Shown: positions 53,993-63,750 of the stretch, in pieces
Position numbering within the stretch: position 1 is the stretch's first letter
Layout of the letters: each line of letters opens with the position of its first letter
NCBI GenBank assembly: GCA_031292255.1
Contig: JARLHN010000029.1
Location: 93,341-157,340 of the forward strand
Direction: 5' to 3'
Length of the DNA stretch: 64,000 nucleotides
DNA from: Oryzomonas sp.
Lineage (GTDB): Bacteria; Desulfobacterota; Desulfuromonadia; Geobacterales; Pseudopelobacteraceae
Program-made: the position numbers and the translations under genes
The notes under the pieces: model-generated
Told to the model about the DNA's origin: nothing
The model's input: only the letters and a program-made list of their open reading frames with translations
The model's database searches: none

Positions 53993-55888
53993 ATGACTAT
54001 CTTTCTAAATAAATTACAACCTGGAAACATCTCCGCATTGATACATCCGTTTTTCGCAAAAAACAGGAATATACAGTTATTATTACTAGTTATGTGCGCT
54101 TTTGCAGTCAATATTAACACATTATCCAACAATTTTGTTTATGACGATGTGCCGCAAATAGTCAACAACTCATGGATTACGAATGTAAAATATATTCCGG
54201 ATATCTTTACTCACGATGCCACTCATGCCGATCAAATGGGGGCATCAAACTATTATCGTCCGCTGATGAATCTTATATACATGATCGAATACTATGCATT
54301 TTCCGGCCTTAAACCTTGGGGATTTCACTTAGTCAACGTTATTTTTCACATCGGAGTGACCGTGCTCGTATTCATCGCGGCTTCCCTGCTTATGCGCGAT
54401 GTCGGATCAACATTTTTCAGCCCCTTTCTTTCGGCTCCCTTTGTGTCGGCGCTGATATTCACTCTCCACCCCATACACGCGGAAGTTGTCGCATGGGTAG
54501 CCTGTGTACCCGAATTGACCTTCACTTTTTTCTGTCTGCTCTCCCTCTGCTTCCATATAAAATCCCTTCATGCTTTTGATCGAGGCCACTTTATATCCCT
54601 GGCTTTTTTTGGTATCGCGATCTTCTGTAAGGAAACGACTGTCGCATTAGTACCGATATTGGCACTCTATGACTCAATGTATCGTGCCGATAAATCAAAT
54701 TTGCGCCATTATGTCACAAGGTATGCTCCTTTCGTTCTGGTTGTCGGCATTTACGCACTTCTTCGGTCCATTGCCCTTGGCGGAATGGCCCCTGTCAGCA
54801 GGCACCCCGAACTCGACACGTTTGAAGTGATCCTTAATATCATACCGCTTTTCGGCCAGTACCTTGAAAAGCTCATTTTACCGATCAACTTGAATGCCTT
54901 TTACGTGTTGCATCCTGCTCATTCCATTACAGAACCCACGTGGTTATTTTCCCTTTTAGTTGTCACGGCATTTTCTGTGTTAAGCTATGTTTTGTTTCAT
55001 AAAAACAAATCTGCATTCTTGGGACTCATAATAATAACCATCCCCCTTTTACCTGTTCTCTATATACCATGGTCGGGTATAACAACTTTTGCCGATAGGT
55101 ATCTTTATTTCCCCTCAATCGGTTTTGCAATAACGACAGTTTCATTGCTCGCTGACATGAAAATAAGCAAAGATCGTTGGCGAACACCGCTTTCCATGCT
55201 TTTGGCGTCTATCCTGATTGCATATTCAATTGGAACAATACGAAGAAACAGGATCTGGCATGACGAATTAAGCCTTTGGACCGATACGGTACGCAAATCT
55301 CCCGATGGAAGCCATGTCCATTTTAGCCTGGGTCTTGCTCTTGCCGGGAAAGGCGACCGAGATGCAGCGGTCAATGAGTTTCGGGAGGCTCTCAGGATAA
55401 CCCCCGATTTCGCTCAAGCGCATAACAGCCTGGGTCTTGTTTTTGCCAAGGAAGGGAACATGGATGAAGCGATCAGGGAATTTCAGAAGGCTCTGGCGAT
55501 AAAGCCCGATGACACAAAAACGCATGTAAATATGGGACTTGCTCTTGGTGAGAAGGGGGATCAGGATGCGGCAATCAAGGAATTTTACACGGCTCTTTCA
55601 ATAGACCCCCAGTCCATTGAGGCGCATAATAATCTGGGACGTGCTTTTATAAGGAAAGGAGCCCTGGATGCAGCGATCAAGGAGTTTCAGGCGGCTCTAG
55701 CGATAAACGCCAATTACAATGACGCTCATCACAACCTAGGGCTTGCCCTTGCCAATAAAGGGGACCTGGATGCAGCTATCAGGGAGTTTCGGGAAGCTTT
55801 GGCGATAAACCCCGATGACTTTGCATCGCGCAACATCCTGGAGATTGCCCTTAAACAAAAGAATCTACAGGGCGAAACAAGGAAATAG
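53993..55888 (+). CDS. TMTC/PMT-like GT-C membrane protein with TPR repeats (paralogue C, most divergent)
   Basis: The 631-residue protein has about ten to eleven membrane helices and D51-D52 (FVYDDVPQIVNN) after the first. It reads HPIHAEVVAWVACVPE where the other paralogues have HPVQVESVVWISQRK, and FADRYLYFPSIG for MNDRYLYFP, closer to animal TMTC proteins in these blocks. Five clean 34-residue TPR units fill about 440-620 (KGDLDAAIREFREALAINPDD type). AGGA lies five bases before the ATG. Acceptor and sugar are unknown. Confidence 0.82.
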   Translation: MTIFLNKLQPGNISALIHPFFAKNRNIQLLLLVMCAFAVNINTLSNNFVYDDVPQIVNNSWITNVKYIPDIFTHDATHADQMGASNYYRPLMNLIYMIEYYAFSGLKPWGFHLVNVIFHIGVTVLVFIAASLLMRDVGSTFFSPFLSAPFVSALIFTLHPIHAEVVAWVACVPELTFTFFCLLSLCFHIKSLHAFDRGHFISLAFFGIAIFCKETTVALVPILALYDSMYRADKSNLRHYVTRYAPFVLVVGIYALLRSIALGGMAPVSRHPELDTFEVILNIIPLFGQYLEKLILPINLNAFYVLHPAHSITEPTWLFSLLVVTAFSVLSYVLFHKNKSAFLGLIIITIPLLPVLYIPWSGITTFADRYLYFPSIGFAITTVSLLADMKISKDRWRTPLSMLLASILIAYSIGTIRRNRIWHDELSLWTDTVRKSPDGSHVHFSLGLALAGKGDRDAAVNEFREALRITPDFAQAHNSLGLVFAKEGNMDEAIREFQKALAIKPDDTKTHVNMGLALGEKGDQDAAIKEFYTALSIDPQSIEAHNNLGRAFIRKGALDAAIKEFQAALAINANYNDAHHNLGLALANKGDLDAAIREFREALAINPDDFASRNILEIALKQKNLQGETRK

Positions 55889-55959
55889 TTTCTTCTCAAC
55901 ATTCGTCATTGTTGATCTTGGCGTACAAGTCTGGTGCCGACACATTTTCCAGACAGCCG

Positions 55960-57513
55960 TTATCCAGCCGGGAAATCAAACCACTGCGGCGTGACATGGG
56001 AGAAAAAGAGAGGGATGTTGGCAGCCATAAACATGAGGGCAGTCGCGACTGCAACGGACAAGCGAACATACCGGTTGCTGAAAAGGCGCATCAGATAGCA
56101 GATCGCAAGCACATAGATCGGGCCGATAACGGGAAAGATGTAGCGCCCCTGCAAGGCAATCCCGGGCTGTTCGTAGTAAAGGTACGCCTTGTAACAGACA
56201 AAATACAGAAGAAACAGGGCGTAAAACGCTCCGATGACCGCCATACAGGGAGGCAGCCATCCTTCCCTGCCAGGCCGCCACCGGCGCATAAATCCGAGGG
56301 CCGACAGGAGGAACAAACCGACAAAAGGGACAATAACCCTCACATCATCGTACAACAACCCCTCGTGGCACTTGATGCCGAACACCGTCAACATTATGTT
56401 GTAGCCCCATAGCTTGCTGTACGCCGGCAGTCCGAACATCCGGACTCCAGAATTCATGACATAATCGTGGTTTTCGATGAGTATGGCCGTGTCCTCGCGG
56501 TCACTCGTATTGCTGATTTGCCCGGTCATCGCCAGCGCCTGTTCTTTGGTGACCTGCCCGTTCTTGAAAAGCCTGAAGATAATCTCCCGAGCCGCTAGCC
56601 GGTTCTGCATGGCGGCCTTCATGGGGAGGACGTCGGCAATCTCGGGCGCCAGACTTCCATAACTGAGATAATTGCCCGCGTAAAGCTGGATGTTCAGCCC
56701 CGTACCGACGAGGATCGCGAACAAGAGCCAAAGACCCCGACGCCCCGCTCCATGGAACCACGACAGCAGTTCGGCAGGGAGTTCCCTGATATTGCCAACC
56801 TCGTGGAGGCACAACAGAACATTCAAGACCAGCACCAGCGGCAGGAAAGAGGACTTGGTGAGCCCCCCCGCCAACTGGCACAGCAGAGAAAATGCGAGCA
56901 GGCTCCCGGACCGGTTCTTGAAAAAGGCGAGCAGATAGTAGACGGCCATGGCTGCCAGGAGATTCGCCAGATTGTCGTACGATACCGCGGCGGAGAGAAA
57001 CGAGAACATCAGGGTGTTGGTCATGGCGACCAGCAGGAGGAGCCGGCTGAGCCGGTCGTCGGTCAGAAGGCGCAGCGTGCGACAGACATAGAAAACCGTG
57101 CCGAAAGCAAGCGGGATATTGAGGAGGCGGAGAAACAGCAGGTCCGGGATGCCGAAAAAATTGACATGCAGCAGTTTCCCCATGCTCCAGTAGTAGAGCC
57201 ACGGGATGTTGGTGATCAGTCCGTACTGGTAGGATTCGGGAGAGTTATCAGGGAGAAAAAACTCCTTGGAGAAGATCGTACAGCATCCGAAATGGGTCGC
57301 CTCGTCCGGCGGCACAAAAGGGGCAATGCTGATGGCGAAGAAGAGGAGCTGAAGGCCGAAATAGCCCAGAAGAATTATCACAGCCCAATTGAAGAACCTG
57401 CGGGACGGGAATGCCCGTTCCGCAGCTATCACAGAAGAAGACGAATTTTCCGCGGAAATCCGTCCCTCTTCGGATAATTGGCGGGAAGCCGGGCATTCTC
57501 TATCTGTATTCAT
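55960..57513 (-). CDS. DUF2142-like multi-pass membrane protein, probable GT-C glycosyltransferase
   Basis: The 517-residue protein has a polar N-terminus, about ten membrane helices and, just after the first, the acidic motif APFVPPDEATHFG (PPDE), the place of the catalytic acidic residues in GT-C enzymes. AVSYDNLANLLAA and GRYIFPVIGPIY are further marks of the DUF2142 group, whose members occur in surface-polysaccharide and teichoic-type clusters. It ends the minus-strand run lipoprotein B > TPR D > lipoprotein A > DUF2142, with a 13-base gap to lipoprotein A. Confidence 0.7.
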   Translation of the reverse strand: MNTDRECPASRQLSEEGRISAENSSSSVIAAERAFPSRRFFNWAVIILLGYFGLQLLFFAISIAPFVPPDEATHFGCCTIFSKEFFLPDNSPESYQYGLITNIPWLYYWSMGKLLHVNFFGIPDLLFLRLLNIPLAFGTVFYVCRTLRLLTDDRLSRLLLLVAMTNTLMFSFLSAAVSYDNLANLLAAMAVYYLLAFFKNRSGSLLAFSLLCQLAGGLTKSSFLPLVLVLNVLLCLHEVGNIRELPAELLSWFHGAGRRGLWLLFAILVGTGLNIQLYAGNYLSYGSLAPEIADVLPMKAAMQNRLAAREIIFRLFKNGQVTKEQALAMTGQISNTSDREDTAILIENHDYVMNSGVRMFGLPAYSKLWGYNIMLTVFGIKCHEGLLYDDVRVIVPFVGLFLLSALGFMRRWRPGREGWLPPCMAVIGAFYALFLLYFVCYKAYLYYEQPGIALQGRYIFPVIGPIYVLAICYLMRLFSNRYVRLSVAVATALMFMAANIPLFFSHVTPQWFDFPAG

Positions 57514-57526
57514 TACGGATTACTGC

Positions 57527-57967
57527 TTATAACGCATCCATTTTCAGGCCAAAATCCGGGATTTTCATTGTGCTTGTTTCGATTGGCGTCATTTCTCGTA
57601 CGGAAAACGTATTATTTTGCCAGGTGATAATCATATTTTTACCGGATTTCATTGATTTGCCGTTAATTGCTATATAGATATTGCTACCCCGAGTCTTTTT
57701 ATCACCAGCCTGAATAGCCCCATTGATATAGCCCTCAACAACCTCGATAATTCCCTTGGGCTTTCTCACCGGTCCCCATATATTATTATTTGAAATCCAG
57801 TCAACGGCCTTTTGCTTTTCTTTTTTCGGCAGTCCCGATGATGAATATTTTATTATTACGAGTTCTGTCGGCTTCATGCCAGCTTCTTTGCCCGGTTCTT
57901 TGCTTTTTCCCTTGCCACACCCCACAACGGCCACTAAAACTAACAGCAGCAGACACATTTTCTTCAT
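57527..57967 (-). CDS. Small lipoprotein A (paralogue of 60051-60443)
   Basis: The 146-residue protein has a lipobox VVGC with Cys17, a Lys/Gly/Glu linker, then a compact domain with KEKQKAVDWISNNNIWG, a Lys/Ser/Gly-rich MKSGKNMIITW and the end NTFSVREMTPIE through MKIPDFGLK. It is not recognised as any named family. It is encoded between TPR paralogue D and the DUF2142-like gene, probably in one transcript. Confidence 0.75.
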   Translation of the reverse strand: MKKMCLLLLVLVAVVGCGKGKSKEPGKEAGMKPTELVIIKYSSSGLPKKEKQKAVDWISNNNIWGPVRKPKGIIEVVEGYINGAIQAGDKKTRGSNIYIAINGKSMKSGKNMIITWQNNTFSVREMTPIETSTMKIPDFGLKMDAL

Positions 57968-58109
57968 CGTATATTCTCCCGGAACAGTATTTATAGATAT
58001 GTTTTACCTGCGTTTTGCCCTTGATCCGCAACTGATATTCAACGCTTGTTCATAGCACAAAAGCACATTAAAAAACAAGAATTTCTTACGCAACCAAAGA
58101 GAGCCGCCG

Positions 58110-59954
58110 TCAATTGAGAAGCTTCCGGAATTCAGGCAAGGAACGTAATGAATCCAGCGCAGGATCCTGCAGAATCTGTCTCGTATCCTTGAACCCACGG
58201 CGCAGCGCCTGTCCCAGATTTTCCAGCCCTTCGCCCCGCCTGCCGATGATGGCGTCCAGTCGCGCAAGATCGTAATAATACGCTGGGGCCTCTCCTCCCA
58301 CGGCAATGGCTTGTTGATAACAGGTGAGCGCAACCTCAAAATTACCCGCTCTTTCGTAGACATGTCCGTATTTATTGATCATTGCGCCGTTATCAGGCTC
58401 CAGTTGCAGCGAGCGGCTCAGCGCCCGCTTCCCATCCTGCGCGTTCCCCATCAGCAGATAAGCCAGGCCCAGCAATCTATAACCTTTGGCATACCCGGGA
58501 TTGGCGGATACCAGTTTTTCCAGATTGTTCACCGTATGATCATACCTGCCGAGGATCAGGTAGACATCGCCGAGGTTATTCAGGGCATCCCTGTCGTCCG
58601 GGACCAGAAGCAGCGCATTTTCGTTCGCTGCGGCAGACTCGGCGAATCTGCCGGCGCTGTACATTATGTCGCCAAACACCACCCATGCGTCGGCGGTTGG
58701 GTACTTTTGTACCGTATCGCTGACCAGGGCCAATGAATCGTGCCAAACCTGAGAACGCTGCCACGACATGACGGGAAGAGGAAGCAGGATCAGGCAGAGC
58801 AAACACGTCCCGGCCCATGTAGCCCGAGGCAGCAGCCTGTCGAAGAGAAGTAACGCTCCCCATGAAAAAATTGCCGCACAGCCGAGAAGGGGGAAATAGA
58901 GGTAGCGGTCATTCATCAGCGATACGAGCGGAACGATCTGTGCTACCGGCAGGATGGCGATCGGAACGATGGCCGCCCAGAAAAACATCCGCCTGTTTTT
59001 GCGGAAAAGGCACCAAAGGCCGAAACATGACAGTATCACCAGGAATCCGGCAACGGCAACGCTGCCATCAATGGTGGTCTTTATCGGTGGCGTGTAAATA
59101 AGACTCAGGTCCGTCGGCCAGAAAAACATGCCGGCATAGCGCATGAACACAGTCAGCATGGTCAGGAATGTCGCAAACGCGCTCCCGCCATGATAGGAGG
59201 TGATCGCCCCCCCATACTGCTGGCTCTTTACTGCCAAAAAGCATGTCATAGCGGCGGCGGCCACGAAGGGAAGCTTGTCGAGCAGCCATCGCCCGCGATT
59301 TTCCCGCGCGACAAAACAGCAGTCATAGAGAACGAGGATCGGCGGCAATATTACAGCTATGGACTTTGACAACAGGGCAAGGGAGAATGCGAAAATGGAC
59401 AGGACATAGCTTGAATATCTATCGGAACCGTTTTTATTGCGATACCTGATATAGGAAAGCAGGGAGACGAGCAGGAAAAACATCGCCAGTACGTTTTTCC
59501 TTTCCGATATCCAGACAACAGATTCAACCTGCACTGGATGGAACAGAAAGATGAAGGCGGCAAAAAATGCCAGTCTGGCATTCGCAGTAAGCCTGACAAG
59601 GAGGTGATAATACAGCAGGCCGTTCAGCGCGTGCAGTATGATATTCGAGCAGATGAAGCCCGCCGGCTTCAACCCCCAGAGGGAATAGTCGAGCATATAG
59701 GAAATGATATGCAACGGCGCATAATTTCCCACGTAATAGCCAGTGAATGCCGCCCGCAGGTGGTCAAGGGTAAATCCGCGGATGGCGGGGTTGGCGATCA
59801 CATACAGCTTGTCATCATATTTATCGATGAACTGGTGCCCGAGCGATTGGTAGTAAACCGCCGCGGTTATGCCCAGCAACAATATCACGTTCAGGAGAGC
59901 ATGGTTCGAATGGCGGTCAAATTTATGAAAAATCCTATTCAACAACGAAACCAT
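58110..59954 (-). CDS. TMTC/PMT-like GT-C membrane protein with TPR repeats (paralogue D)
   Basis: The 614-residue protein has the family plan: D47-D48 (DKYDDKLYVI) after the first helix, YYVGNYAPLHIISYMLDYSLWG, HPVQVESVVWISERK, LMNDRYLYFPLLG, and four or five TPR units from about 430. Unlike A and B the residue before DD is Tyr. It lies between the two related small lipoprotein genes on the same strand, which suggests that the lipoproteins could be partners or acceptors. Confidence 0.8.
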   Translation of the reverse strand: MVSLLNRIFHKFDRHSNHALLNVILLLGITAAVYYQSLGHQFIDKYDDKLYVIANPAIRGFTLDHLRAAFTGYYVGNYAPLHIISYMLDYSLWGLKPAGFICSNIILHALNGLLYYHLLVRLTANARLAFFAAFIFLFHPVQVESVVWISERKNVLAMFFLLVSLLSYIRYRNKNGSDRYSSYVLSIFAFSLALLSKSIAVILPPILVLYDCCFVARENRGRWLLDKLPFVAAAAMTCFLAVKSQQYGGAITSYHGGSAFATFLTMLTVFMRYAGMFFWPTDLSLIYTPPIKTTIDGSVAVAGFLVILSCFGLWCLFRKNRRMFFWAAIVPIAILPVAQIVPLVSLMNDRYLYFPLLGCAAIFSWGALLLFDRLLPRATWAGTCLLCLILLPLPVMSWQRSQVWHDSLALVSDTVQKYPTADAWVVFGDIMYSAGRFAESAAANENALLLVPDDRDALNNLGDVYLILGRYDHTVNNLEKLVSANPGYAKGYRLLGLAYLLMGNAQDGKRALSRSLQLEPDNGAMINKYGHVYERAGNFEVALTCYQQAIAVGGEAPAYYYDLARLDAIIGRRGEGLENLGQALRRGFKDTRQILQDPALDSLRSLPEFRKLLN

Positions 59955-60050
59955 GACGCATGGACTCCCGCGACCGTGAATGTTGCCGCATTTCCACGTC
60001 CAGTGCCCGTGCGGTTAGTCGCGGGACACTGGTCGCGAAAATCCCACACT

Positions 60051-60443
60051 CTATAAATAACCCTTTTTCAGCCCGTAACCCGGAATCTTCATTTCGCTTA
60101 TTTCCTTTTCAGTCATCTCTCTTACGGAAAAGGTAGAATTCCTCCATATCAACGTCATATATTTTCCGGATTTCATCATCTTATTGCTAAAGTCGATATG
60201 AAAATTGCTACCTGCCGTGTTCTCAGAACTGCTATTGGCAGCAATCTTGATAGCATTATCAATATTTATTTCCACATACTTGACCAGGTTATCCGATTTT
60301 TTATCTAATCCCCAGACATTGTTGTTTTTAATCCATTCAACAGCCTTCTGTTTTTCTTCCAATGGAACACTATTTTTCATGACAACTTGCGTGCACCCCA
60401 CAATACTCATCAAGCAGACCAATAACATCACTACAATTTTCAT
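60051..60443 (-). CDS. Small lipoprotein B (paralogue of 57527-57967)
   Basis: The 130-residue protein has lipobox IVGC with Cys17 and shares with lipoprotein A the blocks EEKQKAVEWIKNNNVWG and MKSGKYMTLIW-x-NSTFSVREMT, ending MKIPGYGLK. The linker after the lipid Cys is shorter. Function unknown. It is the first gene of the minus-strand run through TPR paralogue D. Confidence 0.75.
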   Translation of the reverse strand: MKIVVMLLVCLMSIVGCTQVVMKNSVPLEEKQKAVEWIKNNNVWGLDKKSDNLVKYVEINIDNAIKIAANSSSENTAGSNFHIDFSNKMMKSGKYMTLIWRNSTFSVREMTEKEISEMKIPGYGLKKGYL

Positions 60444-60512
60444 AACAATCTCCTCCTGGGTTTATGTTGAACAATCGACTTTTATTATTTTTGAAATCAA
60501 CTCAAGGAGAAT

Positions 60513-61571
60513 TCAGTATGTCTCCATTATCTTTTTTAGCTCTTTCCCAATTACAGCAATACTGCATTTCTCCAAAAATGTCTTATACCCCGCTTCTGCA
60601 ATTTGCTCTCTCAACGTTGCGTTGTCCCTTAGTTCCAAAATAGCATTAACGAGAGATTCTGCATCAGCCATTTTAACGAAGAGTGCGTTTTTTTTATCCT
60701 TGAACAACTCATCGTTTGCCGGGCAATCTCCGACAATTACCGGTTTTTTCATGGCAATAAATTGATAAGTTTTCCCTGCTATGACCCTCGTAGCCTTATC
60801 TATATCTGAAAAGTGTCCACCGAGACAAACGTCAGCTTTTGCGATTTCCATCGGCAATTGCTCATAGGGAAGCCAGTCGATGAAGTGCGTATTGATAAGG
60901 CCAAGGCTCATTCCAAGATTTCGGGCCTTTTTTTTCTCTGGCCCATTACCAACAATGATGAATTCTATTTCACCCTCGTTTCGCAATAAGGCGGCGGCTT
61001 TCAAAATATACTCGGTACCGTGTAGCGGCAGAAAGGATGAGTAATAGAAAATCCGGAACTTTGAGTCATCCCTTGTGTTTTCTCGCGGGTAAAAGAGGGA
61101 TTCATCCGCACCTACAAACAGCCTGCTGAATTTTTCCCGAGGTAAATTGAACGTTTTCGTGAAATAGTTAATGTGTGCATTCGTGTCCAGCAATATTCTG
61201 TCGGCCCGTTCACAAGAATGTTTGTCCAGCCAATAAAATAATCTTCCAGCGTATGATGTTGGCTTACATTTTTTCCTATCATCGCACATCGTATCATATA
61301 TAGACAAAAAGGCATCAAAGATTATGGGTTTACTGGTAAACATTCCAATGAGCGGAACCAGGGGCTGTCCTAGAAAACCTATAAAAACCAACTTTATGTC
61401 AATACTACCCATAAGGATGTACTTACACATCACCTTTATATACCGTATCAAATAGAAAGCCGATGAATCCGTGCACTCAATGATTTCGACTTCGCTCCGT
61501 TTCAATCCATTTAATATCACGGAATTTCTGATATATGCCGGTTCACGACCTGAAATGAAAAGGATTCTCAC
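60513..61571 (-). CDS. GT4 family glycosyltransferase
   Basis: The 352-residue GT-B enzyme opens MRILFISGREPAYIRN and has the donor-site half with FRIFYYSSFLPLHGTEYI, IIVGNGPEKKKA, HFIDWLPYEQLP and KTYQFIAMKKPVIVGD, typical of family 4. It uses a nucleotide sugar on the cytoplasmic side. Base composition is distinctly AT-rich compared with the first half of the window, as in the next two genes, suggesting acquired glycan genes. Confidence 0.85.
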   Translation of the reverse strand: MRILFISGREPAYIRNSVILNGLKRSEVEIIECTDSSAFYLIRYIKVMCKYILMGSIDIKLVFIGFLGQPLVPLIGMFTSKPIIFDAFLSIYDTMCDDRKKCKPTSYAGRLFYWLDKHSCERADRILLDTNAHINYFTKTFNLPREKFSRLFVGADESLFYPRENTRDDSKFRIFYYSSFLPLHGTEYILKAAALLRNEGEIEFIIVGNGPEKKKARNLGMSLGLINTHFIDWLPYEQLPMEIAKADVCLGGHFSDIDKATRVIAGKTYQFIAMKKPVIVGDCPANDELFKDKKNALFVKMADAESLVNAILELRDNATLREQIAEAGYKTFLEKCSIAVIGKELKKIMETY

Positions 61572-61628
61572 CCTATCACCGCAAATGAAGCGGATCGATG
61601 GATTGTCGGAAAAAAACGCCTGGTTAAA

Positions 61629-62720
61629 TTATTTTTTTTGAATCTTTTCCAGCACATCACGATAAACCTCTACCGTCTTTTCCGACATTTTTTCCCAAGA
61701 AAATTCCCCGGCCCTTTCGATTGCTTTTGCAGATAGCTGCCCCCTCAATTCAGGCTCGGTTAAGACTTTCAATATGCTCTTTGCAATTTGATCTATGTCA
61801 TTTGGATTCACAAGGATTCCGGCATCGGAGAGAAATTCCGGAGCGTCGAGCACAGCGCCGACAATTACGGGTGTGCCGCATGCCATGGCCTCAAGAGTAG
61901 ACAAGCCGAAACCGCATCTGGATGGGAAGATCATGACGGTAGCCGTGGAATAGTATCCGGAGAGCTCATTTTCCGGAATGTATCCCTCGAAGGTAACGTT
62001 ATTCAATCCCATCTCGTTGACCATTTCTTCGAGGAATGGCTGGTCCCTGCTTCTTTTGCCGGCGATCACCAATTCCGCCTCAGCCATGAATTGCTTAACA
62101 ATGCCAAAGGCCCTGATAAGAGAATCCACGCCTTTGGATCGACTTACTTCACCAATGTAGAGAATCTTTCTGTTTTCCCTTTTGACCGATGTACGAGGAT
62201 GATACAACGCATGGTCAACACCATAGTTCACTACATATATTTTTGATTCAGGAATTCCAAAACGAGTAACAATCTCATCCTTGGTCACTTTATACGGTAC
62301 TACTATGGCACTGCTTCTCTTTACGCTTATCTTGATACAAAGTCTTACATACCAATATTTCCACGAATAATCATATCCTTTGAGATTGAAAGGGACCAGA
62401 TCGTGTATGGTAATTATAAGCGGGGATTTCCCCAATATGGCTGCCGTAGCTCCGCCAATGGGCGAGATGGCATGATACACGTCTGCTTTTGTGGTGAGTA
62501 AATCATATATGAATTTAAAGTGTTTTATTCCGGCGGTTAAGACCCCTTTAGAGCATCCTTGCTGCAATAGGCGCAACTTGATGCCGGCATGGATTTTTTC
62601 TATATTTTGCGTTAGCTCGGAAATATATCTGTCATGGCCTCTTCCCGTATTTTTCGATGGATAATAGGGATAACACATCATGCAGAGTTTGAATCTCGGT
62701 GCATCTTCATTATTATGCAT
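61629..62720 (-). CDS. GT4 family glycosyltransferase
   Basis: The 363-residue GT-B enzyme has GRGHDRYISEL early, DVYHAISPIGG, KILYIGEVSRSKGVDSLIRAF, LVIAGKRSRDQPFLEEM and the donor motif SRCGFGLSTLEAMACGTPVIVG with the usual E-x7-E pair. It probably adds a mannose-type sugar to a lipid-linked glycan. It is 57 bases upstream of the other GT4 gene on the same strand. Confidence 0.9.
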   Translation of the reverse strand: MHNNEDAPRFKLCMMCYPYYPSKNTGRGHDRYISELTQNIEKIHAGIKLRLLQQGCSKGVLTAGIKHFKFIYDLLTTKADVYHAISPIGGATAAILGKSPLIITIHDLVPFNLKGYDYSWKYWYVRLCIKISVKRSSAIVVPYKVTKDEIVTRFGIPESKIYVVNYGVDHALYHPRTSVKRENRKILYIGEVSRSKGVDSLIRAFGIVKQFMAEAELVIAGKRSRDQPFLEEMVNEMGLNNVTFEGYIPENELSGYYSTATVMIFPSRCGFGLSTLEAMACGTPVIVGAVLDAPEFLSDAGILVNPNDIDQIAKSILKVLTEPELRGQLSAKAIERAGEFSWEKMSEKTVEVYRDVLEKIQKK

Positions 62721-62796
62721 ATGATTATAACCTTTGTTAAGCGAGACGCCGCTATCTGTTTTCGATGTGACACACTGACACTTGGTTGTTTATGAG

Positions 62797-63750
62797 TTAT
62801 GTTTTTATATAACCCTCATTAATAAAATTGCGCATAAGCTTGAGTGCAATTACGCCGAGGAATATGTCTACCAGCATATTCACTATCCGGGAGGCAATCG
62901 GCAATATGAGTGACAATGAACCGGATAAAGCGCCACCCAGCATCATGTACATGAATCCCTCCCGAACCCCCAGCCCTCCGGGAACTATAACGGCCAGAAA
63001 TCCTATGACATCGGAGAGCAGCAACGATGACATTACCAACAGTATCTTACCAGGTTCAATGTGAAACCCAATACCTAAACATAACAGATATGCGCCAACC
63101 CCCAAAATGAATGCAGCGCCGATATGGATAACATGCAAATGCAGCAGCAGTTTTTTAGTTACATCGAAATGTTTGATGTTACATTTTAATATTTTGTTCA
63201 ACAACATTATTATCCTGTTGAATATTACAGAATTAAACTCTATAAAACAAATATCAATCAAGATAAATATAAGAAGCAGTGCAAGAGTGGCTGCAAAGGG
63301 AAATCTGTTCGGAGAATAGAGCAGGTAGGCAAGACCTACTATTATAGTAGTAATTATTGATATAATTATATTTATTATATTGACATAAAGTATCAAAGCT
63401 TTTGAATATCCAATATTTGCCAACCAATACATTTGCAGTGAAAATGACCATATCTTGCCAGGAATATATTTTGTAAGATTGCTGGCATTTACTATGGCAA
63501 TACTTTGAGAAAATGATAAATCGTTGCGGTTAGATATTGAATTAATGGTAATATACCATCCATACGTTGAAATAAGATAGGTACTCAGTATGGTTATAAA
63601 CGATGACGATAGAAATACATAATTAATTTCAAACCTATGCAACTGTATGCTGGACCAATTTCTCTGAAAGGTTTTATAAAAAAAAACAGATACGCTTAAA
63701 ATGATAATTATGGAAATAAACGTTTTAATTGCATTGCTTACTCTGGTCAT
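62797..63750 (-). CDS. AglD/UPF0104-type integral membrane protein
   Basis: The 317-residue protein has seven or eight membrane helices and the family block VPGGLGVREGFMYMMLG near 245-262. UPF0104 (lysylphosphatidylglycerol-synthase membrane region) proteins occur in glycan clusters and include archaeal AglD, linked to sugar transfer from dolichol phosphate. The start at 63750 (MTRVSNAI) is preferred to the longer frame, whose first residues are polar and unlike the family. The gene is very AT-rich. Confidence 0.78.
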   Translation of the reverse strand: MTRVSNAIKTFISIIIILSVSVFFYKTFQRNWSSIQLHRFEINYVFLSSSFITILSTYLISTYGWYITINSISNRNDLSFSQSIAIVNASNLTKYIPGKIWSFSLQMYWLANIGYSKALILYVNIINIIISIITTIIVGLAYLLYSPNRFPFAATLALLLIFILIDICFIEFNSVIFNRIIMLLNKILKCNIKHFDVTKKLLLHLHVIHIGAAFILGVGAYLLCLGIGFHIEPGKILLVMSSLLLSDVIGFLAVIVPGGLGVREGFMYMMLGGALSGSLSLILPIASRIVNMLVDIFLGVIALKLMRNFINEGYIKT

